The translations under genes were made by a program, and so were the position numbers. This document shows, piece after piece, positions 18,923-29,100 of a stretch of 64,000 nucleotides of DNA (position 1 is its first letter; each line of letters starts with the position of its first letter). The notes under the pieces were generated by a model. It did no database searches and was not told the DNA's origin. It saw only the letters and a program-made list of their open reading frames with translations. The DNA comes from Chitinophaga niabensis. GTDB taxonomy: Bacteria; Bacteroidota; Bacteroidia; Chitinophagales; Chitinophagaceae. The stretch lies in contig JAFIGY010000020.1 in assembly GCA_017849435.1 (NCBI GenBank), positions 369,425 through 433,424 of the forward strand, written 5' to 3'.

Positions 18923-19918
18923 ATGGGCCCGCAACACGCATGGAAATCACCTAATTACCGGGATGGCGCTTTTCACAACCTGTCGCCAACAGAGATGCTC
19001 TCTAAAGACGCTTCCATTTTCAAAGTAATCGCAGGCTTCTTCAGCAAGCCCAATAACACAGCACCCGACCGGCCACTGCCTTTTGTGAAAACAGACCTGC
19101 AGACACTCCCCGCCGGGCCTCCGGTGCTCATCTGGTTCGGACATTCTTCCTACCTCATTCATTATAACGGACTGAACATCCTCACCGATCCTGTTTTCAG
19201 TGGTCACGCATCCCCTATTCCCGGGATGATAAAGGCTTTTGCAGGCACCAACAACTACAGCGCGGCGGATATGCCGGATATAGACATCCTCCTGATCACG
19301 CATAATCACTATGATCATCTGGACAAAGCCACGCTTCGCCAGCTGGCGCCGCGGGTCAAAGCTGTATACACCGCGCTGGGTGTAGGGCGCGATCTCGTAC
19401 GTGCCGGTATTCCCGCGGCCATCATCACGGAAATGGACTGGTGGGATACCACTCTGGCAACGCCGGACCTTGCCCTAACGGCAGCGCCTGCACGTCATTT
19501 TTCCGGCCGCGGTCTCCGGCGGAATCATTCCCTTTGGACCTCCTTCATTTTGCAATGGCCCGGATATTGTATTTACGCCGGCGGAGATTCAGGGTACGAT
19601 GCGCATTTCAAAACCATCGGGGAGAAATTCGGGCCGTTTGACCTGGCCATCCTGGAGACGGGGCAATACAATGAGAACTGGCCGCAAATACATATGTTCC
19701 CTGAAGAAGCGGTGCAGGCGGCAGTGGACCTGGGGGCGAGGGTTTTACTGCCCGTTCACTGGGGGAAATTCGCGCTGGCGCGCCATCCATGGAAAGAGCC
19801 GGTAGAGCGAACGTTGCGGCGCGCGGGGGAGTTGCGGGTCAGGGTCACAACGCCCCGTATAGGCGACCCAGTTATACCGGACACTACTTATCCGGATACC
19901 CATTGGTGGGAGTTTTAG
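18923..19918 (+). CDS. Metallo-beta-lactamase-fold hydrolase (UlaG/NAPE-PLD-like)
   Basis: A 331-aa enzyme with the two-metal signature THNHYDHLD near residues 128-136 and further metal-ligand candidates in AGGDSGYDAHF and PVHWGKF. The opening SPNYRDGAFHN and the WFGHSSYLIH strand are typical of the lactamase_B_2 branch that includes UlaG-like lactonases and NAPE-PLD-like phosphodiesterases. No signal peptide is seen. Its stop overlaps the stop of the convergent glycosyltransferase gene by four bases. The substrate is unknown. Confidence 0.88.
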   Translation: MGPQHAWKSPNYRDGAFHNLSPTEMLSKDASIFKVIAGFFSKPNNTAPDRPLPFVKTDLQTLPAGPPVLIWFGHSSYLIHYNGLNILTDPVFSGHASPIPGMIKAFAGTNNYSAADMPDIDILLITHNHYDHLDKATLRQLAPRVKAVYTALGVGRDLVRAGIPAAIITEMDWWDTTLATPDLALTAAPARHFSGRGLRRNHSLWTSFILQWPGYCIYAGGDSGYDAHFKTIGEKFGPFDLAILETGQYNENWPQIHMFPEEAVQAAVDLGARVLLPVHWGKFALARHPWKEPVERTLRRAGELRVRVTTPRIGDPVIPDTTYPDTHWWEF

Positions 19919-21351
19919 GTCTGGGTTCCTGCTTTTCTGAATCCCCTTCTCGTCATCTCTCCCCAGCTCTTCCTTTTCCGGAAAAAATCAATATATCCGC
20001 GGATGCCGGCCCATACTACAAAAGGATGGAACAGGAAAGGCTCCGTTAACGCGGCAAAGATCAGTTTTCCGATCTCTTTTCTGCGTCGATATTGATTATA
20101 GGTACTCACTTCCATCAGGATCGCGAAAATGGAATTGAGATAGCCGAAAAAGATGATGAACAGTAGAAAAGCGAAGAAAGTATGCCAGTTGATCAATTGC
20201 AATGCTGCCAGAACGAGGAATATCACAAACCCCACAAATTCTATGAGCGGCGCCAGCATTTCGAAAAGCAGCCAGTAAGGATAGCTCAACGCTCCCAGCA
20301 GATCGTAACGCGGATTCATGAAGATGATCTTGTGGGAACGAAGTGTTTCGATCGTTCCTCTCGTCCACCGGTTGCGCTGACGGCCGAGCAAACGGGTAGT
20401 TTCCGGAGCTTCCGTCCAGCAGAGCGGATCGGGAATATAGGTTACTTTGTAAGGAAGGTTCTGCTCATGCATGTACCGCCGCATACGCACTACCAGCTCC
20501 ATATCCTCCCCTACCGTATGCGTGCTGTAACCACCGCATTGGATCACGATCTCCCGGTCAAAGGCCCCGAATGCGCCGGATATGAGCAATAGCCCGTCCA
20601 GCCTCGCCCACGCCATGCGGCCAAGCAGAAATGCCCGGATGTATTCCAGCGCCTGCATCCTGGCCCAGTAATTTTCCGGGAGATGCACCTTCGTAAGCTG
20701 GCCACCCGTTACCTCGCAGGAATTCGCGATACGGATCACACCGCCGGATGCGATCACCCGTTCCTTTCCTTCTTCGAGGAAAGGCTTCACCATTTTCAGG
20801 ATGGCATCATGCTCCAGGATGCAATCCGCATCAATACAAACGATATAATCGTGACTCGCGATATTGATCCCCACATTCAGCGCATCGGCCTTCCCCCCGT
20901 TCTCCTTGTCCACTACTACCAGCTTGCTATACGCAGGATGCCGTGTTTTGTACACCGCTTTCACCGCCTTGGTAGGGATACGGCTGTTTACAAAAAAATC
21001 GACCTTCTCCAGCTCATATGCATCAATGAGTTTCTGCAAACTGTCGTCTTTACTGCCATCGTTGATCACCACCAGCTCGAGGTTATTGTAATAAAGTGAT
21101 AACAGGGAACGCACATTCTCCACGATGGTTGCGCCTTCATTATAAGCCGGCGCCAGTATGCTCACGGTGGGTGCATGCGGGGAAGCCGCCATCAAACGGT
21201 AATCCGTGAAATCATTTTTGTGCAGGTATTCCCTCGTTTCACCAATAGAATTCAGTCCGATCAACAGGTAAAAAAAGATCAGTACGATAGAATACAGGAA
21301 TATACCGGAAACGATCACATTTACAATTAACTCTGCAATATGATGCATCAT
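19915..21351 (-). CDS. Membrane family-2 glycosyltransferase (poly-GlcNAc/cellulose-synthase-like)
   Basis: A 478-aa processive-type GT2: an N-terminal membrane segment, the nucleotide-binding start STVSILAPAYNEG-like region, the metal-binding DADC in VCIDADCILEH, the acceptor motif GEDMELVVRM, and QRNRW in the Q-x-x-RW position. Three or four membrane helices follow near residues 355-440. This arrangement is seen in synthases that polymerise and export a beta-linked polysaccharide such as poly-N-acetylglucosamine. Its start overlaps the stop of the HEAT-repeat gene by four bases (ATGA), so it is last in an operon of regulator, HEAT protein and synthase. Confidence 0.9.
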   Translation of the reverse strand: MMHHIAELIVNVIVSGIFLYSIVLIFFYLLIGLNSIGETREYLHKNDFTDYRLMAASPHAPTVSILAPAYNEGATIVENVRSLLSLYYNNLELVVINDGSKDDSLQKLIDAYELEKVDFFVNSRIPTKAVKAVYKTRHPAYSKLVVVDKENGGKADALNVGINIASHDYIVCIDADCILEHDAILKMVKPFLEEGKERVIASGGVIRIANSCEVTGGQLTKVHLPENYWARMQALEYIRAFLLGRMAWARLDGLLLISGAFGAFDREIVIQCGGYSTHTVGEDMELVVRMRRYMHEQNLPYKVTYIPDPLCWTEAPETTRLLGRQRNRWTRGTIETLRSHKIIFMNPRYDLLGALSYPYWLLFEMLAPLIEFVGFVIFLVLAALQLINWHTFFAFLLFIIFFGYLNSIFAILMEVSTYNQYRRRKEIGKLIFAALTEPFLFHPFVVWAGIRGYIDFFRKRKSWGEMTRRGFRKAGTQT

Positions 21352-22427
21352 CTTGCCAATTCGCTTTTAACGTGAAGAAGAATTTGTTGGTAAGGTGAGG
21401 GAGTCGCCAGCGCTTTTTGCTCGAGGATAGCAGTACCTGCAGGATAACTCCGCGCAATGATCCTCGCCACCTGCAGCTGCACGGTCGGATCTCCACTGTC
21501 CAGCTCTTTTTCCAGGAACGGACGTACTGCCTCTGTGGCAATGGAGCCAAGCGTTTCAAGGATAAGCTTCCGGTTGCCCGGTGTTTCCACCGCATAGCGA
21601 TTCACCAGGTCTGTTGGCGTTGCTTCGTCCCCAATCCGTTTTAAGGCCAGGATCGCCTGGCCGCGTACCCGTTCCACCGGATGCTGCAAACAATCTGTGA
21701 CCTCTGCCGTCACCTGTAATTGTTGGTAGATCTCTGCCAGCTTTAAGGCGAATATCACTACACTTTCATTTTCCGAACGCAGCCATTCCGGCAGTTGCGT
21801 GAGGTTACCGGGATCGAGCGGATGAAGCTGCTCCAGCAGTTTTACCTGTTGCCAGCTGTTCATCGGCTGTGTGAGCTGATCAAGGAACACCAGCCCGTCA
21901 AACCCGGAAAATGCGAGCACAGCGGTTTGTGCTTCCAGCCGCACATATTCGTTACGGCTGTTCGTATAGGCGAGAATCTCTTCCTGCATGTCCTGCTGTT
22001 CCATCATATACAGCTCGTAGATCCCTTTCGCTTTTTTGTACCAGATATGACTGTTGAATTTTTCGACGGAATGTTTTCTCAGTCCGAGTTTTTCATAAAA
22101 GAAGATCACATTGCCGGCTGCCATACCGATGAGGTTCTTCTTTGTATTGATCAGTTGATCAATCGCATACTGGCGGCCTGCTGCATTAGCCGGAATATCC
22201 TGCAGCTCCGGCGGTGTCTCGAACGGTGTGCCTTCGGAAAAATCGCCGAGCAGCATTTCGCTCAGCCACTGATCAAAGAACTCCTGTACTTTTATCCGGA
22301 TGCGGTAACGTTTCCTGCGTACACGCAGCCTGTACCAGGTTAATACCAATACGATCGCCATCAATGTGGCGAAAATAACCGTGTAGGTGTATAGCACCTC
22401 AGGGAACGCAGTATCTGACGGCTTCAA
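21348..22427 (-). CDS. HEAT-repeat protein with N-terminal membrane anchor
   Basis: A 359-aa protein with one membrane helix at residues ~10-30, then a basic stretch (RLRVRRKRYRIRIK) and a cytoplasmic region of alpha-helical HEAT-like repeats (for example VRGQAILALKRIGDEATPTDLV, split over two helices, and a second repeat with EAVRPFLEKEL). HEAT arrays are protein-docking scaffolds. It lies between the response regulator (17-base gap) and the synthase (4-base overlap), so it may dock the regulator to the synthase; that role is inferred from position only. Confidence 0.8.
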   Translation of the reverse strand: MKPSDTAFPEVLYTYTVIFATLMAIVLVLTWYRLRVRRKRYRIRIKVQEFFDQWLSEMLLGDFSEGTPFETPPELQDIPANAAGRQYAIDQLINTKKNLIGMAAGNVIFFYEKLGLRKHSVEKFNSHIWYKKAKGIYELYMMEQQDMQEEILAYTNSRNEYVRLEAQTAVLAFSGFDGLVFLDQLTQPMNSWQQVKLLEQLHPLDPGNLTQLPEWLRSENESVVIFALKLAEIYQQLQVTAEVTDCLQHPVERVRGQAILALKRIGDEATPTDLVNRYAVETPGNRKLILETLGSIATEAVRPFLEKELDSGDPTVQLQVARIIARSYPAGTAILEQKALATPSPYQQILLHVKSELAR

Positions 22428-22444
22428 AGAATACGATTAAGTCG

Positions 22445-22807
22445 TTATTTTGTGTGGATGAGTTTTTTGATACGAATGGAAAGCTCCGTAAGGCTGAAAG
22501 GCTTAGTCATGTAGTCATCTGCCCCGAGACGGAAAGCTTCTTCCACGATATTTTCCTGCCCCATTGTAGACAACACCATCACTTTCATATGGCCGTCACC
22601 GTTACCCTTCACGGCGCTTACGATCTCGAGCCCGGATACAGCCGGCAGCATAATATCCGTCAATACAACATCCGGCCGGTCTGACCGTATATGGTCCATT
22701 GCAGCACTGCCTTCGGCACAAGAAATCACTTCATAGCCATCTTTGGCCAGTTTTATCTCGATTGTTTTGCGGATCAGGTTGTCGTCTTCTGCTACTAATA
22801 TTTTCAT
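22445..22807 (-). CDS. Single-domain CheY-like response regulator
   Basis: A 120-aa receiver domain with nothing attached. The acidic pocket is EDD at residues 7-9, the phosphoacceptor is Asp51 in VLTDIMLP, and the conserved Lys is in MTKPFS. With no output domain it must act by protein contact, plausibly on the HEAT protein or the GT2 synthase encoded directly after it. The hybrid kinase at 26157-29273 has a C-terminal Hpt domain that could phosphorylate it; this pairing is inferred. Confidence 0.92.
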   Translation of the reverse strand: MKILVAEDDNLIRKTIEIKLAKDGYEVISCAEGSAAMDHIRSDRPDVVLTDIMLPAVSGLEIVSAVKGNGDGHMKVMVLSTMGQENIVEEAFRLGADDYMTKPFSLTELSIRIKKLIHTK

Positions 22808-22924
22808 CTAACCAGGGTTTTTACCAGGACATTGCTAATGTAAATATAGAAATATTCCCTTGGATTGTAAGGTGTTAACAAAGGATATGTTAATTTGCGT
22901 CCATATCAATCCGTATCCTGCACT

Positions 22925-24157
22925 ATGCGCATCTTTTCCCTCGTGGTTTATATCTGTCTTCTTTCTTCCACCGTATTCGGCCAGGAGCATCTTTCATCGG
23001 ACGATCTGTTCAAAGAAGCGCGGAAAGCCGCGTTCGACCGGAAAGACTATCCGGAAGCGATCCGGCTCAGCCGTATGGCGCTGGCGAAAAGTCCTGATTA
23101 TGCAGACATCCGCATATTCCTCGGCCGGGTCTATACCTGGAGTGATAAGGTGGACAGTGCCCGGGCGGAATTCCAGTATGTGCTGCAACGGCAACCGGAG
23201 TACGAAGACGCTTATGTGGCCATTACAGACCTCGAATACTGGAACAACAGATCCACAGAAGCGCTGCAATACACGGAAAAGGGGCTCAGTTACCATCCCC
23301 GGTCTGAAGACCTGCTCCTGCGCAAGGCGAAAGTGCTGGCATCGTTGAAACGTTTGCCCGAAGCGGCAGCCACAGCCAATATGCTGTTATCCGTCAATCC
23401 TTCCAATGCAGCCGGCCGATCCCTGCTTAACAATATCAAAGACCAGGTGCGCAGGAACAAGATCGATCTCAGTTACGACTATACGTATTTCGACCGTCGG
23501 TTTGACCAGCCCTGGCATCTGCTCAGCCTCACCTATTCCCGGCAGACGAAGCTCGGCACCGTAGCGGGACGAATCAACTATGCCAATAAGTTCGGGGACG
23601 GCGGTGTACAAGGCGAAATAGACGCCTATCCGCATATTTCCAACACCTTTTATGCTTATGTGAACCTGGGGTATTCCGGCAGTGACATCTTCCCAAAGTA
23701 CCGTTCAGGTTTCTCCCTTTACGCGAACCTGCCCCGCAGCTTTGAAGCCGAACTGGGTTTCCGGTATCTGTATTTCAGTTCATCCACCTGGGTGTATACC
23801 GCTTCCGTAGGAAAATATTACCGCAATTTCTGGTTCAATCTTCGCACCTACCTCACACCCGGAGAGAACAATCTTTCCAAATCCTTTCACTTTACCACCC
23901 GCTACTATACCGCCGGAGCGGATGATTTCATCATGCTGGGTGTGGGTACCGGCATTTCACCGGATGATCAGCGGAATAACATCAACTACGCCATCAACAC
24001 GGATCTGATGACCTACAAGCTCGCAGCAGCCTGGCAACGGACTTTCGCGCGGCAGAACATCTTAGGGCTGTATGGTACCTGGTATTATGAGGAATACCAG
24101 AAAAATACCTACGGCAACCAGTTTAATATTGGTGTGAGCCTGATGCGGCGGTTCTGA
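22925..24157 (+). CDS. TPR plus YaiO-family outer-membrane beta-barrel protein
   Basis: The frame opens at a TTG (22895), but the ATG at 22925 starts a clean signal peptide ending VFGQ and is preferred (410 aa). Residues ~20-170 are TPR repeats (KDYPEAIRLSRMALAKSPDYAD and similar pairs). From ~185 on alternating aromatic strands (FDRRFDQPWHLLSLTYSRQ and others) end in LMRRF, matching the YaiO barrel. Such proteins are found with exopolysaccharide export genes. It is divergent from the response regulator, with a 117-base gap, and its TGA abuts the stop of the convergent LTA-synthase-like gene with no gap. Confidence 0.88.
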   Translation: MRIFSLVVYICLLSSTVFGQEHLSSDDLFKEARKAAFDRKDYPEAIRLSRMALAKSPDYADIRIFLGRVYTWSDKVDSARAEFQYVLQRQPEYEDAYVAITDLEYWNNRSTEALQYTEKGLSYHPRSEDLLLRKAKVLASLKRLPEAAATANMLLSVNPSNAAGRSLLNNIKDQVRRNKIDLSYDYTYFDRRFDQPWHLLSLTYSRQTKLGTVAGRINYANKFGDGGVQGEIDAYPHISNTFYAYVNLGYSGSDIFPKYRSGFSLYANLPRSFEAELGFRYLYFSSSTWVYTASVGKYYRNFWFNLRTYLTPGENNLSKSFHFTTRYYTAGADDFIMLGVGTGISPDDQRNNINYAINTDLMTYKLAAAWQRTFARQNILGLYGTWYYEEYQKNTYGNQFNIGVSLMRRF

Positions 24158-26170
24158 TCACTTCTTCATAAAAGCGTTGTACAGGGAATCCGGCAGCAGC
24201 CTGCCGGTTTGCAGCATCCGGTTATTCTGTTGACGGAATGCATTGAAGCCGGCATTCAGGAAACGGGTCATGCTTTCATCTTCCGAGGGTTCCAGATCCA
24301 TATTGGGCAGTATTTTGAAGAGACTACCATTGTTGAGCATCCAGGTACCATATACATAATCCACCAGATCATTTTTTGTTTGCATGAGCGGATAATGATG
24401 CACATTCCGGAATTCCCTGGCAGTGTCCAGTCCGCTGCCCATCCAGGTGGCGAAGGCAGGCACTGCAAAGCCGGGATACCGTTGGAGCAGTCCTGTGAAT
24501 GCAGCGGCAATATCCAGGTGCGAGGAAATGGACGGGAAGGTAGCCGGGCGCTGCAACAGGGGGGAATACATCAGCAGCAAAGTATGATAACGGTCGATTT
24601 TCGAGCGCATGGGTATCTCCGGCAGCCGGTGATCGCCTGTAACCAGCACGATCGTATTGTTGAAATCCGGCCGCTGCGCAAGGTCGTGAAAGAAGGTGCG
24701 AAGTGCGTTGTCCATATATAACACAGACGCATATACGGATTTATACTGCAGCTGATCGTCCAGTTGTTCCCTGCTGAGCCCCAGCGCCCGCAGCCTGTTT
24801 TCCGCCAGCTGGTTGAAATGCGCCTGATCCGGCACTTTGAACGGTGAGTGGGTGGAAACGGTCAGCATCACATCCAGTCTGGGTGTTAGTGTATCCACCG
24901 GCGTTATATCCAGGTATTTACGGAAGAGGGCGGCATCTGAATATCCCCAGGTGAATCCGCCGCTGTTCGCGGGCAGCAGCTCATAACCGGAACCGAAGGA
25001 GTCTTTGTCCACAACATTGGTCACGCCCTGGTTGCGGACGAACTGTTCCATATTGTCGAACGATGCATCACCTGCGTAGAGAAAGCAGGTATGGTAGCCG
25101 TTGCGGGCAGTGATGTTCAGGAGGTTGAGGGATTGGGGCATCTCCGCCGGTGGCAATTCTGCAAAACCGTTGCGGGCAAAGGGCAGCGAGCCGAGTATGG
25201 ATGGCAGCACAGCGAAAGTTCTGCCGCCACCGCTGAGGAAGTTTTCCCAATACAGGCTGTGTTGGGACAGGGAATCGAGGAAAGGCGTAAAGCTGCCAAG
25301 GTAAGCACCTTTCCCGGAGAAAGCGCGGCCAAGACCTTCCACAATTACGACCACGATGTTCGGCGGCCGTTGTGTTTCCCGGAGGAAAGGCGCCAGCACG
25401 CTGCCTTGTGCGGGTTTGTAGAGGAAAGGATATTGATCCGGCGCTACCGGCTCAGCCCTGAACAGCGGGTCCAGCCCGTTTTCATCCGCAATAAATCCCT
25501 CCGCCCCCCAATCCCGTGGAAAGAGGTATTCCTGCGTTTTCACGAGGAAGAATCCCGTTTTGTTCAATACAATATTCCCTGCGTACTCCGGTTTCAGCCT
25601 GTTACTCGTCAGCGCCTGCGATACCGGTACAAAGCAAAATGCCAGGCAAAGCAACGCAAACCAGAAGCCTCTCCGGTCGCCGGTTATCTTCCGCCCGCTC
25701 AGCCAAACGATCATAACGGCAGCCAAAACAACGATCCCGGCCAACACCCCGATCGTTTTCAGTGATATCTCGCCTGACGCCGCTCCTACCGTTTGCCGGA
25801 TATCCTTCAGTGAGTATCCGTAAACGTCCGCACCCAGCGGAACGTTCGTCTGATGGAAATACAGGTTCAGCGACAGGCTGATGATCAGGTACAGGATTAT
25901 CAGCAGCAGATACAACCCGTCCGCCAGCTTGCGGCTCACGAGCATGTACAGCAGCAGATAGGGGATCACGATCCACCGGATGATCCCAAGGAGGGTCAGA
26001 ACGTCCATCCAGACGGCCATAGAGATCAGTTGCAGCGGCGGTGCGGGAAAGCGGTTCACGCCGGCAAGGTCTGCAGCGCGCAATAGCAGGATCAGGATCA
26101 GCCAAATACAGGATAACAACAAAAACCTGTTGAAAGCAGGTATCCAGAGATGGAGCTTAGGTATTTTCAT
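24158..26170 (-). CDS. LTA-synthase/sulfatase-family membrane enzyme (alkaline phosphatase superfamily)
   Basis: A 670-aa protein with about five N-terminal membrane helices (residues ~15-180) and an extracytoplasmic sulfatase-fold domain from ~270. The metal centre starts at IVVVIVEGLGR; the expected nucleophile Thr is in GGGRTFAVLPS, and VTGDHR and further His residues follow. The family includes lipoteichoic-acid synthases and phosphoglycerol or phosphoethanolamine transferases. In a Gram-negative host it more likely decorates a glycan or lipid. It overlaps the hybrid kinase gene upstream by 14 bases, so the two are co-translated. Confidence 0.87.
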   Translation of the reverse strand: MKIPKLHLWIPAFNRFLLLSCIWLILILLLRAADLAGVNRFPAPPLQLISMAVWMDVLTLLGIIRWIVIPYLLLYMLVSRKLADGLYLLLIILYLIISLSLNLYFHQTNVPLGADVYGYSLKDIRQTVGAASGEISLKTIGVLAGIVVLAAVMIVWLSGRKITGDRRGFWFALLCLAFCFVPVSQALTSNRLKPEYAGNIVLNKTGFFLVKTQEYLFPRDWGAEGFIADENGLDPLFRAEPVAPDQYPFLYKPAQGSVLAPFLRETQRPPNIVVVIVEGLGRAFSGKGAYLGSFTPFLDSLSQHSLYWENFLSGGGRTFAVLPSILGSLPFARNGFAELPPAEMPQSLNLLNITARNGYHTCFLYAGDASFDNMEQFVRNQGVTNVVDKDSFGSGYELLPANSGGFTWGYSDAALFRKYLDITPVDTLTPRLDVMLTVSTHSPFKVPDQAHFNQLAENRLRALGLSREQLDDQLQYKSVYASVLYMDNALRTFFHDLAQRPDFNNTIVLVTGDHRLPEIPMRSKIDRYHTLLLMYSPLLQRPATFPSISSHLDIAAAFTGLLQRYPGFAVPAFATWMGSGLDTAREFRNVHHYPLMQTKNDLVDYVYGTWMLNNGSLFKILPNMDLEPSEDESMTRFLNAGFNAFRQQNNRMLQTGRLLPDSLYNAFMKK

Positions 26171-29100
26171 GCGCGTCTTGAATACGTTGGTGGATAATAT
26201 GTTCGATCAGCGTAACTTCAGCGGATACTTCCTTCAATAAGGACGTAACGACCGCTTCATCAAAAACATCCAACTCTTCCAGCCGCCGCGCGTATTTAGA
26301 CAGCAGGCCCAATCCCACACTGGCGGATGTGCCATACAGTTTGTGCCCGAGCGCTTTGATCCCTTTAAGATTCTTCTCAAGGATATACTGTTCCAACATA
26401 CCGCATGATTTCCGTATCTCCGAACAGGTGAGCTGTAATATCTCTTCACCGACTATATCCTCTCCCAGATATGTTTTTAATACGTTGATGTCAAAATGTT
26501 CATGTACCGTTTCCGGTTGTAATTCGATATTGGGGTGTTCCATGCTATTTTTTTCCTTGTTTAACCATTTTCTGAACATGCCCGCCAGTGATTCTTCCAC
26601 AACGGGCTTAAAGAGGAAATCATCCATTCCTGCTTCAAAACTTTTTTCTCTTTCTCCGCTGATGCTGCCGGCTGTAAGAGCGATGATGGGAATATGCCGG
26701 CCGCCATCGAGAGACCGTATCCCTGCCGTTGCCTCATATCCGTTCAGTTCCGGGATCTGGATATCCATAAATATAATATCCGGCATCCGGAGCCGGCATA
26801 CCGTTACCGCCTCCCGTCCGTTCACCGCTTCCACGATCCGTGCTCTGGGCATGATCCGGCGGATGAGCGTTCTGGAGAGCAGCATATTCACCGGGTTGTC
26901 TTCCACAATGAGCACGTTGGCCGAAAGTCCTTCCAGACCGTCTGCTTCCGGCGAGGTGATTTCTTCCGGTGTCATTTCTCCCGTCTGCGGCAATTGCTGG
27001 TTCGCCATCCGTAGCAGAATAGAGAAGAAGAAAGTACTTCCCACGCCCGGGTGGCTGATCAACTGCAGTTTGCTGCCCATCTGGGCGAGTATCTTGTTGG
27101 AAATAGCCAGTCCGATCCCCGTACCTCCATATTTTTTGGTGGTAGAGGCATCTTCCTGCGAAAAGGCCTCAAACACCCGTTCCTGCTTATCAGGCTGAAT
27201 GCCGATGCCTGTATCCTTCACTTCAAACAGCAACGTCGTCTGGTCCGTTCCTGTTTTTTTATCTGCCCTGATGCCCAGGGAGATCATTCCCCTTTCCGTG
27301 AATTTAACGGCATTCCCCAACAGGTTCACCAGTACCTGTTTCAGGCGAAAAGCGTCTCCCTCCGCGAACTTCGGGATATCATCCGAGATATGCAGGTATA
27401 CTTCCAGTCCTTTTTTCTGCGCCTGAAAAGTGATCATATCCACCGCTTCTTTCGCCAGTGCCTGCAGGTTGAACTGTTCGATGTGCAGCTCCAGCTTTCC
27501 GGCCTCTATCTTGGAAAGGTCGAGGATATCGTTGATAATGCTGAGGAGCAGGCCGGCGGACTGGTTCACGATGGTGAGGTATTGCAGCTGTTCTTTGTTC
27601 AGTTTTGTTTTGATCACGAGGTCTGTAAAACCGATAATACCATTGAGCGGCGTGCGGATCTCGTGGCTCATGTTCGCGAGGAACTCTGATTTGGTATTGC
27701 TCATCTTTTCCGCCTGCAATTTAGCCGCGATGAGCGCTTCCTCCATTCGCTTGCGTTTGGTGATATTGATAGCGATACCGAGATAGCCGGTGATGTTGCC
27801 GCTTACATTCCGGATGGCGGTCACCACCAGCGAAACGATCATACGGGAGCCGTCTTTGTGGATGTAAGTCCATTCCCGTTGCTCCGAGCCTTCCATTTCC
27901 GGTTTGTAGACGAACACCCGCATGCCCCGGATTATTTCCCCGCTTTCGGCCGAGAGCTCCAGACCTCTATCCTGCACCTCATGCGGATCGTGCACAATAT
28001 CGAACAGGTATTTGCCCGTCATTTCAGCAGCAGTATACCCGAGCATCCTTTCCGCGCCACGGTTGAAGAGCGTTATCAATCCATCCAGGTCCGTGGCGAT
28101 GATGCTCACTTCGGAGGCGGATTGCAGTACGTCATTCAGCAGTTTCCTGGAGGTGAGCGTTTCCAGTTCGATCTTCTTTTTGTCGTCGATATCCTGGAAA
28201 GCGCCGTAGAGGCGCTTGCAGACACCGTTTTCAAACTCAGCGTTCCCGAAAGTCCGCACCCATCGGTCAACGCCTTTTGCGGTGATGATCTGGACTTCCA
28301 GGTCCCAGGGCTTACCTTCCCTCGTAGCGCGGTTCAGCGCACGGATCACTTTATTCTGGCTTTCTCCTTTCTTGAAGAAATGAATGCCTGTGGTCATGTC
28401 CGGCACAAAAGCGGGCGGCACTTCGTGGATTTCTTTCGTAACATCGGTCCAGTAAAGCTTCTCTCCCGTCATCTCTATCACCCATCCGCCTACACGCGCT
28501 ACCTGGTTGGTTTGTTCCAGCATTTCTTTCGTGCGGGCGAGGTCCTTCTCCAGAAGATATCTTTCCGTAATATCGATCGCATTGGCGATGATGTAAGGAG
28601 CTTCATCTATCCCCTTTTCGAGGATATTGTTGAACATCCAGATGCGATGGGAGCCATCTTTATGCACTGTGGTCATCTGTCCGCTGGCAGTGCCATGCTC
28701 CCGAATGCCTTGCAGGTATGTTTTGAAAGCGACGCGATGATTGTCCGGGATAATGTCGTAAATACCCATTTGTTCCATTTCCGCTATGGTATATCCCAGC
28801 AGTGCGGCCCCGGCAGTGTTAATGGATAATATTTTGCCCTCCAGGTCATGGGTGCACATCAGTCCCTGTGAATGTTCAAAAAATGCGCTCAGTTTATGCT
28901 GACTGGCTTCGAGCACTTCCTCCTTCCGGCGATCCTCCGTAATATCCCGCGCTATCGCGAAAATGAGATCAGTAGCCTTATCATGGTTAACAGACCATTG
29001 CAAAAGCCTGTATAATCCTGACCGGGTGGCAAAACGGCAGGTAAAGTCCATAGAGGCATCGCCTTTCAACAGCTTGTCGAATGCACTATTAAATAAGAGT

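Noticed and set aside
24155-24160. Back-to-back stops TGATCA between the YaiO barrel and the LTA-synthase-like gene
   Set aside because: It is a simple result of convergent genes meeting with no gap; it needs no further explanation.
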